Source: JACRLI01 sp035542815
GTDB lineage: Bacteria > Eisenbacteria > RBG-16-71-46 > JACRLI01
DNA length: 27,685 nucleotides
Assembly: GCA_035542815.1 (NCBI GenBank)
Contig: DATKKS010000182.1
Span: 1 to 27,685, forward strand
Reading direction: 5' to 3'
The notes beneath the pieces were generated by a model that did no database searches, had not been told where the DNA came from, and saw nothing but the letters and a program-made list of their open reading frames with translations. Position 1 is the stretch's first letter. Each line of letters opens with the position of its first letter. The position numbers and the translations under genes are program-made. Positions 7,864 to 13,487 of this stretch are shown here, in pieces.

Positions 7864-8631
7864 ATGACGGGTGTCCCTTCGACGATCTGGCTGCCGGATG
7901 GAATTGACACACAACTTGAAGCGTTAATTGATCTTATAGGATCGTGGAATCGCCGGATCAACGTCGTCTCCCGGAAGCTCACCCGGGAGGATCTGCTCCG
8001 CCACGCCCTCAGTTCGCTCGCGCCGCTGGAGCTGTTGTCCGACCCGGCCGCCGACGTCTGGATGCTGGACGTCGGCTCCGGCGGCGGCTTCCCGGCCTTC
8101 CCGCTGCTGCTGGCGCGGCCCGCCTGGTCCGCAGTTCTCGTGGAAGCCACACGCAAGAAGTGCCTCTACCTCCGGGATGTGGGCGAGCGGCTCACCCCCG
8201 GCCGGGTCCGTGTCCTCCAGGGCCGGTACGAGGGACTCTCGATGCCGACGGCGGAGGCGCCCGAGGATCCGGATCGGCCCGGGCATCAGGACCGCGGCAG
8301 CGCGCCGGCGGAGGTTCCGCATCCGGCGGGCCCGGAGTCCCAGGCTGGAGCCGAGCCTGAAGCTCACACTCGGGCGGGCGCGCGGGACCGTTTCGACCTC
8401 ATCACGCTCCGGGCCGTCGCTCCGGACGGGCGATTCGTTTCGAGTGCCGCCCCGCGCCTGCGGAGGGACCTTGCCCCCGGCGGGCTGCTGGCCTGGTACA
8501 CCCCGCAGGACGATCGGGGCCAAGTTCAGGCCCTCGACGCGCTGAAGGCCGCCGGGTGCGTGCGCGTCGGGTTGGTCCGGGTGGAGTGGGCCGGCGCCAC
8601 GCTGGCGATCGGGCGCGGGCCGCAGAACTAG
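7864..8631 (+). CDS. rsmG: 16S rRNA (guanine527-N7)-methyltransferase RsmG with an internal insertion
   Basis: 255 aa SAM-dependent methyltransferase that forms m7G527 in 16S rRNA. Family motifs seen: NRRINVVSRK, LLRHALSSLAPL, the SAM-binding LDVGSGGGFPAFPLL at about residues 68-82, VEATRKKCLYL, and FDLITLRAVA at 177-186. A Pro/Ala/Glu-rich stretch at about 127-175 splits two motifs that are normally nearly adjacent, suggesting a surface-loop insertion. ATG 7864 is preferred because GGAG (7851-7854) precedes it by nine bases. The frame is also open back to an ATG at 7699 that overlaps the mnmG stop, but that extra 55 residues is low-complexity and unlike the family. An AT-rich patch (7896-7955) with TTA at 7924-7926 covers the first helix. 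The mnmG-rsmG-parA-parB order is the usual one. Confidence 0.93.
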   Translation: MTGVPSTIWLPDGIDTQLEALIDLIGSWNRRINVVSRKLTREDLLRHALSSLAPLELLSDPAADVWMLDVGSGGGFPAFPLLLARPAWSAVLVEATRKKCLYLRDVGERLTPGRVRVLQGRYEGLSMPTAEAPEDPDRPGHQDRGSAPAEVPHPAGPESQAGAEPEAHTRAGARDRFDLITLRAVAPDGRFVSSAAPRLRRDLAPGGLLAWYTPQDDRGQVQALDALKAAGCVRVGLVRVEWAGATLAIGRGPQN

Positions 8632-8759
8632 CTGGATCGGGCCGTGGATCGCGCGCCCCGCGGCGGGCGGCTACGCTGCCGGTGAGCCCATCCGCCGCTC
8701 CGCACACACGGGTCCGCGGGCCCACCGACAAAGACCTGATCCGGCGCCCCACCAATCGG

Positions 8760-8807
8760 CCATTCCGCCACTCAGCCACTCCGCGACTCCGCCACCCTTC
8801 CGATTCG
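8760..8807. repeat. Degenerate 8-bp tandem repeat (consensus CCACTCCG)
   Basis: Six consecutive 8-base units can be aligned: CCATTCCG, CCACTCAG, CCACTCCG, CGACTCCG, CCACCCTT and CCGATTCG. It lies about 70 bases before the first parS. No function is evident. Confidence 0.55.
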
Positions 8808-8877
8808 TTGGTCCGCTCTCCCGCCGGGCCGCCCCGGCCGCGCCGCCCCCGAGCCCAGCCCCTTCCAGGCAGCCAGA

Positions 8878-8893
8878 TGTTTCACGTGAAACA
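8878..8893. promoter_or_regulatory. parS: parS site 1 (ParB-binding centromere)
   Basis: TGTTTCACGTGAAACA is a perfect 16-bp palindrome and an exact match to the bacterial parS consensus. It is the ParB loading site and lies about 370 bases upstream of parA. Confidence 0.97.
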
Positions 8894-8924
8894 TCCTCCC
8901 GGTCCGCCAGGTCCCGGCCCACGG

Positions 8925-8940
8925 TGTTTCACGTGAAACG
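8925..8940. promoter_or_regulatory. parS: parS site 2
   Basis: TGTTTCACGTGAAACG differs from the consensus only at the last base, so 15 of 16 positions match. It starts 47 bases after site 1. Confidence 0.95.
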
Positions 8941-8974
8941 TCCCACCGACCAGCCAGGTCTCAGCCCCCCCCAG

Positions 8975-8990
8975 TGTCTCACGTGAAACG
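8975..8990. promoter_or_regulatory. parS: parS site 3, slightly degenerate
   Basis: TGTCTCACGTGAAACG matches 14 of 16 consensus bases and keeps the central TCACGTGAAAC. It starts 50 bases after site 2. Flanking sequence is also partly shared between the sites, including GCCAGGTC between sites 1 and 2 and again between 2 and 3. Confidence 0.85.
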
Positions 8991-9259
8991 TCCTACCCCG
9001 GGACCGGCCCCAGGCCAGCCCCCACGCGCCCGCTCGGCCCGCCAGCCTTCCCAGCGGCCAAGCCGCAACGCACCATTCCACAGCTTTCTCCAGCCCACCG
9101 GAGAAATGGCTGGACGCGCCCCCGGGGTGGTGGATTAGACTCTGCGGGCATGCGCGCGAGCCACAGGGTGTCGGCGGACCGGTAGACTCAACGCCGCCCA
9201 CCGGCAGTTCCAAGGTGCGCTGGAATCATCCCTAACCACAACCCCCGGAAATAGATCGC

Positions 9260-10021
9260 ATGGGAAAAGTGGTCGCAATCACCAACCAGAAGGGCGGGGT
9301 CGGGAAGACCACCACCGCCATCAACCTGGCGGCTTCGCTGGCCCTGGATGGCCGCCGCGTCCTCCTCATTGACATCGATCCCCAGGGCAACGCCAGCAGC
9401 GGCCTTGGCGTGCCGGGCGACGCCACCGAGCAGAGCATCTACGAAGTGTTGATCGAGGAACTCCCCATCCACGAGGCGGTCGTGCCCACCGGCATCGAGC
9501 GGCTGGACTTGGTTCCCGCGGGTCAGCGGCTCAGCGGCGCCGAGGTGGAGCTCGTGGGACTGATCGCGCGCGAGAGCCGGCTGCGCGACGCGGTGGTCCC
9601 GCTGCGCCCCGAGTACGACTACGTGCTGGTGGACTGCCCGCCGTCGCTCGGACTGCTGACCATCAACACGCTCACGGCCGCGGACTCGGTGCTGGTGCCG
9701 CTGCAGTGCGAGTACTACGCGCTCGAGGGGCTCAGCCATCTGCTGCAGGCGATCCGGCTGGTGCAGCAGCGGCTCAACCCGGCGCTGCACATGGAGGGAG
9801 TGCTCCTCACCATGTACGACGGCCGCCTGAACCTCTGCCAACAGGTGGAGGACGAGGCGCGCAAGTACTTCGCCGAACGCGTGTACCGCACGGTGATTCC
9901 CAGAAACGTCCGGCTCAGCGAGGCCCCCAGCTTCGGCAAGCCGGCGGTGATCTACGACCCCGGCTGCATCGGGGCCGCCAGCTACCGCAACCTGGCAAGG
10001 GAGGTGATCGGCAATGCCTAG
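9260..10021 (+). CDS. parA: Chromosome-partitioning ATPase ParA (Soj)
   Basis: 253 aa Walker-type ATPase that binds the nucleoid in its ATP form and drives segregation of ParB-parS complexes. The N-terminus shows the deviant Walker A motif KGGVGKTT with its signature Lys, preceded by VVAITNQ. Walker A' is IDIDPQGNASSGLG and Walker B is YVLVDCPPSLG. RLSEAPSFGKPAVIYDP near the C-terminus is typical of chromosomal Soj proteins, and the length is normal. ATG 9260 follows the weakly purine-rich CCGGAAATAG. The gene overlaps parB by eight bases, so the two are surely co-translated. The three parS sites upstream support a chromosomal rather than plasmid-type system. Confidence 0.97.
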   Translation: MGKVVAITNQKGGVGKTTTAINLAASLALDGRRVLLIDIDPQGNASSGLGVPGDATEQSIYEVLIEELPIHEAVVPTGIERLDLVPAGQRLSGAEVELVGLIARESRLRDAVVPLRPEYDYVLVDCPPSLGLLTINTLTAADSVLVPLQCEYYALEGLSHLLQAIRLVQQRLNPALHMEGVLLTMYDGRLNLCQQVEDEARKYFAERVYRTVIPRNVRLSEAPSFGKPAVIYDPGCIGAASYRNLAREVIGNA

Positions 10022-10874
10022 GAAGGCTCTCGGCCGGGGCCTGGGCGCGCTGATTCCGGGCGAGGCCCCGCAGGTCGAGTCGGAGCACGAGGTCATCGAG
10101 CGCATCGCACTGGACCGAGTGAAGACCAACCCCATGCAGCCGCGCACGAGCATGGACGAGGCGGGCCTCGCAGAGCTGGCCGATTCGATCCGCGAGCGCG
10201 GGCTGGTGCAGCCGATCGTGGTGCGCCGCGCCGGTTACTACTTCGAGATCATCGCCGGGGAGCGCCGCTGGCTGGCTGCCCGGCGCCTGGGAATGGCGGA
10301 CATCCCGGCGGTCATCAAGGACGTGCCCGACGACCAGCTGCTGGAGCTGGCGCTGGTCGAGAACATTCAGCGCGAGGATCTCAACCCGATCGACGAGGCG
10401 CGCGCCTACCAGAAGCTCATCGAGATTCTCGGGATCACTCAGGAGGCCGTCGCCGCCCGGGTCGGCAAGGATCGGACAACAGTCTCTAATTCATTGCGGT
10501 TATTGTTGTTACCAGAAGAAATCCAGTCCCTCATCGCGGCCCGCAAGCTGACTGCGGGGCACGCGCGCGCGCTCCTCGCACTCGGCTCCGCCGAGGAGAT
10601 GGTCCGCCTGGCCCACCAGATCGTGGCCGAGGGGCTCACCGTCCGGACCATTGAGGAACTGGCCCGGGTCGGCCGGAAGCCGCGGCACAAGGGACGGCGC
10701 ACCAAGCGGCGCGTCATCCCCGAGCTGGTGCACATCGAAGAGCAGCTCGAGCGGCGGCTGGCCACGCGCGTGCGCGTGCACGGCACGCAGCACAAGGGCT
10801 CGATCGCCATCGAGTACTACTCCATGGAGGACCTGGAGCGAATCATCGAGGCCCTGGGCATCACCGTGAGCTAG
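10014..10874 (+). CDS. parB: Chromosome-partitioning protein ParB (Spo0J)
   Basis: 286 aa parS-binding CTPase clamp. The N-terminus (MPRKALGRGLGALIPG) is the usual ParA-stimulating segment carrying the conserved LGRGLGAL. The CTP-binding ParB/Srx domain follows, with GERRWLAARRLG at residues 82-93 and ENIQREDLNPIDEARAY at about 116-132. A helix-turn-helix DNA-binding region is at roughly 141-165 (TQEAVAARVGKDRTTVSN), and the C-terminal dimerisation domain is at about 235-286. The start overlaps parA and the length is normal. Bases 10476-10523, coding for the end of the HTH (TTVSNSLRLLLLPEEI), are strikingly AT-rich and contain two TTA codons, unlike the rest of the gene. The presumed binding sites are the three parS palindromes before parA. 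Confidence 0.97.
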   Translation: MPRKALGRGLGALIPGEAPQVESEHEVIERIALDRVKTNPMQPRTSMDEAGLAELADSIRERGLVQPIVVRRAGYYFEIIAGERRWLAARRLGMADIPAVIKDVPDDQLLELALVENIQREDLNPIDEARAYQKLIEILGITQEAVAARVGKDRTTVSNSLRLLLLPEEIQSLIAARKLTAGHARALLALGSAEEMVRLAHQIVAEGLTVRTIEELARVGRKPRHKGRRTKRRVIPELVHIEEQLERRLATRVRVHGTQHKGSIAIEYYSMEDLERIIEALGITVS

Positions 10875-10882
10875 CGCGCGCC

Positions 10883-11893
10883 ATGCCCGCCACCCGCACC
10901 ATGACCCCCGCCGCGCCGATCCGCATCGGCATCTCCGCGTGCCTCCTGGGGCGGAAGGTCCGCTACGACGGCGGGCACAAGCGGGACGACTTCCTGGTGG
11001 ACACCTTCGGCGCGCACGTCCAATGGGTGCCATTCTGCCCGGAGGTGGAGCTGGGCCTCGGGACGCCGCGCGACCCCATCCGCCTGGTGCGGGTCGCGGT
11101 CGCCGAAGAGGCCCGCCGCGGTGAGCCTCGCGGCGGCGAGGTGCGCATGGTGGTCCCCAAGACCGGGCGCGACCTCACCGAGAAGATGCGCGCGTTCGCG
11201 CGGCGCCGCGCCGCGCGGATGCGGACCGAGCACCTGTGCGGCTTCGTGCTGAAGAAGGACTCGCCCTCGTGCGGCATGGAGCGCGTGAAGGTCTACGGGC
11301 CGCACGGCGCGCCCGAGCGCAGCGGCGTCGGGTTCTTCGCCCAGGCGCTGCTCGAGCGCTTTCCCAACCTGCCGGTGGAAGAGGAGGGGCGGCTGTGCGA
11401 CCCGCGGCTCCGCGAGAACTTCGTGGAGCGCGTGTTCGCCTACCGCGCCCTGCGCACGCTCTTCGACTCTCCCTGGAAGCCGGCCGGCCTGGTGAAGTTC
11501 CACACCGCGCACAAGCTCACGCTGCTCGCGCATTCGCCCACCGCGTACGCCGCGCTGGGCCGGCTGGTGGCGCGCGCCCGGGAGATCCCGCGCGCGCGGC
11601 TGCAGGCGGAGTACGAGACCGCCTTCATGCAGGCGCTGCGGAAGATCGCCACGCCCCGCCAGCACACCAACGTGCTGCGGCACATGGCCGGCTACTTCAA
11701 GAAGTCCCTGGACCCGGCGCAGCGGAGCGAGCTGGCGCAGCTCATCGAGGATTACCGGCGGGGGCTGGTGCCGCTGGTGGTGCCGCTGACGCTGATCCGC
11801 CATCACGTTCACGGGCTGAGCGTGGACTATCTCGCCGGCCAGACCTACCTCGAACCCCACCCCAGGGAGCTGATGCTGAGAAACCACGTCTGA
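10883..11893 (+). CDS. DUF523-DUF1722 protein (TudS-like Fe-S domain plus YbgA-type domain)
   Basis: 336 aa two-domain protein. The N-terminal DUF523 domain (about residues 13-160) starts with IGISACLLGRKVRYDGGHK. It has Cys20 and Cys52 (FCPEVELG), Cys119 and Cys130 (KKDSPSCG); in the family, conserved cysteines in these motifs bind a [4Fe-4S] cluster. Stand-alone members called TudS desulfurate thiouracil. The C-terminal DUF1722 domain (about 185-336) shows LVKFHTAHKLTLLAHS, RQHTNVLRHMAGYFKK and the PLVVPLTLIRHHV core. This arrangement matches YbgA-type proteins whose activity is not firmly established, so thiouracil desulfuration here is only a possibility. ATG 10883 and ATG 10901 are both plausible; neither has a clear ribosome site. 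It starts 8 bases after parB and may be its last operon gene; a terminator follows about 70 bases after its stop. Confidence 0.9.
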   Translation: MPATRTMTPAAPIRIGISACLLGRKVRYDGGHKRDDFLVDTFGAHVQWVPFCPEVELGLGTPRDPIRLVRVAVAEEARRGEPRGGEVRMVVPKTGRDLTEKMRAFARRRAARMRTEHLCGFVLKKDSPSCGMERVKVYGPHGAPERSGVGFFAQALLERFPNLPVEEEGRLCDPRLRENFVERVFAYRALRTLFDSPWKPAGLVKFHTAHKLTLLAHSPTAYAALGRLVARAREIPRARLQAEYETAFMQALRKIATPRQHTNVLRHMAGYFKKSLDPAQRSELAQLIEDYRRGLVPLVVPLTLIRHHVHGLSVDYLAGQTYLEPHPRELMLRNHV

Positions 11894-11958
11894 GGTGGAT
11901 AACTCCCGTGCCATGTGGAAAACGTGTCAAAAGACGATTTCGTAATAGGTTGGGATAA
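11894..11958 (+). promoter_or_regulatory. Cluster of DnaA-box-like sequences
   Basis: Against the DnaA box TGTGGATAA (complement of TTATCCACA), GGTGGATAA at 11894-11902 matches 8/9, TGTGGAAAA at 11914-11922 matches 8/9, and TTGGGATAA at 11950-11958 matches 7/9. All three share one orientation, and an AT-richer stretch lies between them. This could be part of a replication origin or a DnaA-responsive site, or chance. Confidence 0.3.
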
Positions 11959-11964
11959 TCGAAC

Positions 11965-11986
11965 AAGCCCGCGGGGCGGGGCTTTT
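11965..11986 (+). terminator. Intrinsic terminator after the DUF523-DUF1722 gene
   Basis: AAGCCC (11965-11970) pairs with GGGCTT (11979-11984) around an eight-base loop, and the 3' arm runs into TTTT (11983-11986). It lies 72 bases after the stop codon and would end the parAB-DUF523 transcript. The stem is short and the T-run brief, so efficiency is uncertain. Confidence 0.6.
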
Positions 11987-12127
11987 GCACCGGCCTTGTA
12001 CGGCAGTGGATTGCGGCGGTTGGTCGGGCGGCCGGAAAGCGCCCCCCGGGCGGCCGGGACGCGTCGCGGGCGGGCCGCAAAGCGTCGCGGACAGATCCGA
12101 CGCCTGACTGTCGAGTCGGGTCGCCGG

Positions 12128-12136
12128 TGGTATACT
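12128..12136 (+). promoter_or_regulatory. Extended -10 promoter of the lipoprotein pair
   Basis: TGG-TATACT is an extended -10 element with a 5/6 match to TATAAT. The expected transcription start is about 12143, a G. No good -35 is apparent at 17 bases. It precedes the two lipoprotein genes and its leader can fold (see the next entry). Confidence 0.5.
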
Positions 12137-12142
12137 GAACTT

Positions 12143-12211
12143 GGAGTCAGGCTGCCCCCCAGCCTCGTGATGCGTACAGAACCGCCGGCAGGTTCGAACC
12201 CCCCGGACTCC
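12143..12211 (+). ncRNA. Candidate structured leader element (cloverleaf-like)
   Basis: Starting at the predicted transcription start, GGAGTC (12143-12148) can pair with GACTCC (12206-12211) to close a multi-branched fold. Inside are a perfect GGCTG/CAGCC hairpin (12150-12154 with 12160-12164) and GAACC/GGTTC (12179-12183 with 12191-12195). GGTTCGAACC resembles a tRNA T-loop, but the normal T-stem has two mismatches and no anticodon arm fits, so this is not a standard tRNA. It could be a 5'-leader regulatory RNA or chance pairing in GC-rich sequence. Confidence 0.25.
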
Positions 12212-12266
12212 CCTGCCCAAGAGCGGTGAAGTGCCTGACCTGCCCCTCCCTCGAATCACCCGCCGT

Positions 12267-12287
12267 TCGCTCGCCCAGCGCGAGTGA
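12267..12287 (+). promoter_or_regulatory. Hairpin just before the ribosome site of the first lipoprotein gene
   Basis: TCGCTCGC (12267-12274) pairs with GCGAGTGA (12280-12287, one G-U) around a five-base loop. The ribosome-binding sequence GGGAGG follows at 12292-12297. The hairpin may shape translation of the downstream gene. Confidence 0.4.
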
Positions 12288-12304
12288 GACCGGGAGGCCG
12301 CCCC

Positions 12305-13435
12305 ATGTTCCAGACCCGCGTTGCCGCTTCGGCGACGCCCGCACGACTGTGCGGGCCGGGATCTCTGACCCATCTTTCTGGCAGGTGGTGCGGGGGCGAC
12401 CCTCCACCTGACGCACCCTCGGCGAGCGCGGTCCCGCGGCGCGGCCGACGCTCAGGTGGAGCCGCCTGGGGCGCGGCGTGCGTCGCACTGGCGCTGGCAT
12501 TTGTGGGCTGCGCCGGCCGGGTCGCGCAACCACGGGCCACGGCACCCGTCAACGGCTGGGTGGTTTACTCCGCCAGGGACTCCTCGCTTGGCTCTGCCAT
12601 CCTCTGGACGGTCCGACTCGACGGGACCCAGGCGCACAGCCTACGCACCCGCGGCGAGAGCTGTCGCTGGAACCCGCAGGGCAGCCGCGTCGCGTTCATC
12701 GACTTCACCAAGGTCCCAATCCATGCCTACGTGATGGACTCCAGCGGAAGGGACCTCCTCGACCTGGGGCCCACACGGGTAGGTTCGCCCTCCTGGAACC
12801 CCGAGGCGGGTTCGCCCTCCTGGAGCCCCGACGGCCGGCGACTGCTCATCCAGGGGTTGCTGTATGACGCCGGCACCGGCGAGTCGCTGGGCGCGCCGCC
12901 GCTGCGCCCGCAGGTTTTTGAGGGGGACTCGGTGTACCCCGCGAGCCCCGGGGGGTGGGTGTGGGACGACCGGCACGTCGTGGTTCAGGGGTACGAGCAC
13001 CTTCCGGATTCCCGAAACCATTGTGTGTTGCACTACGACTACTACGTCACGCACATTCCCAGCGGCGCCATCGTGAAGAGGCTGACCCGGGCACGCTACA
13101 CCTGCGAGGACAGCGTGCTTGCCGTGTCTCCTGACGGCCGGAGGATCCTGATCCGTCTGGGAGCCGGAGCGAAGCCCGCCGCTCTCGGGGTCCTCGACGT
13201 CGCGACGCAACAGCTCATGGCCGTGACCGGCGGGCCGAATGACTGGTCTGCGCGCTGGGGATCGGACAGTCGGTCCATCGTCTTCCTGAGGATGATGGCT
13301 GCTCCGAACGTCCATGTGACCGACGTGCTGTTCTACACATCCCTGGACTCGTTGGGCCATGAGCGGAGGATCATCGACCCGAACTCCGAGGTGAAGGGCT
13401 TTGACGTGCACCTTGATTCCCGCCATGGATGGTGA
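12305..13435 (+). CDS. Putative lipoprotein with WD40-like/PD40 (TolB-type) repeats
   Basis: 376 aa, function unknown. A hydrophobic segment ends in ALAFVGC (Cys69), a plausible but imperfect lipobox, followed by a PD40-like propeller region. Motifs such as WNPQGSRVAF, PSWSPDGRRLLI and SPDGRRILIRL resemble the W/SPDG signature of TolB-type beta-propeller blades. ATG 12305 has GGGAGG seven bases upstream, but that puts about 55 residues ahead of the signal sequence, unusually long; I see no in-frame ATG, GTG or TTG nearer. A 27-bp tandem duplication (12782-12835) doubles the GSPSW blade motif. The next gene is a paralogue (shared GWxVYS, VRLDG, DYY, RWGSDS motifs). Both look less GC-rich than the flanks. 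TolB-like proteins usually act in the periplasm or outer envelope; no partner is identifiable. Confidence 0.75.
   Translation: MFQTRVAASATPARLCGPGSLTHLSGRWCGGDPPPDAPSASAVPRRGRRSGGAAWGAACVALALAFVGCAGRVAQPRATAPVNGWVVYSARDSSLGSAILWTVRLDGTQAHSLRTRGESCRWNPQGSRVAFIDFTKVPIHAYVMDSSGRDLLDLGPTRVGSPSWNPEAGSPSWSPDGRRLLIQGLLYDAGTGESLGAPPLRPQVFEGDSVYPASPGGWVWDDRHVVVQGYEHLPDSRNHCVLHYDYYVTHIPSGAIVKRLTRARYTCEDSVLAVSPDGRRILIRLGAGAKPAALGVLDVATQQLMAVTGGPNDWSARWGSDSRSIVFLRMMAAPNVHVTDVLFYTSLDSLGHERRIIDPNSEVKGFDVHLDSRHGW
12782..12835 (+). repeat. 27-bp in-frame tandem duplication
   Basis: The unit beginning GGTTCGCCCTCCTGG occurs twice in direct succession (12782-12808 and 12809-12835) with only a few mismatches at its 3' end. 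It encodes GSPSWNPEA then GSPSWSPDG. The paralogue downstream has a single ISPSWNPSA at the matching place, so this looks like a recent duplication in the first gene. Confidence 0.85.
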
Positions 13436-13487
13436 CGCTCAGGGTGACCCCTCCGATCGTCCGCAAGCATCAATTCGGAGGATGATC

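Larger units (their letters stand above)
8632..9259. other. Intergenic region with parS array upstream of parA
   Basis: 628 bases without a supported gene. From left to right: a degenerate 8-base tandem repeat (8760-8807), three parS sites (8878-8990), a 7-bp hairpin TCCAGCC/GGCTGGA (9090-9096 with 9109-9115) lacking a T-tract, and TAGACT sequences at 9136-9141 and 9183-9188 that are weak -10 candidates for parA. Small open frames here are short and low-complexity. Confidence 0.7.
11894..12304. other. Intergenic region: DnaA-box-like sites, terminator, promoter and leader
   Basis: 411 bases without a supported gene. It holds three same-orientation DnaA-box-like 9-mers (11894-11958) in the most AT-rich intergenic stretch of the window, an intrinsic terminator (11965-11986), GC-rich sequence with repeated GCGTCGCGG, an extended -10 promoter (12128-12136) and a leader of about 160 bases with hairpins before the first lipoprotein gene. 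Confidence 0.6.

Noticed and set aside
7904..7940. Internal promoter in rsmG (perfect TTGACA at 7904-7909 with TATAGG at 7935-7940)
   Set aside because: The spacer of 25 bases is too long, and the better-spaced hexamers have poor -10 sequence.
12143..12230. Possible tRNA or tmRNA end (GGTTCGAACC with matching terminal stem)
   Set aside because: The T-stem has two mismatches and no anticodon arm or CCA-type end fits, so it is reported only as a candidate leader structure.
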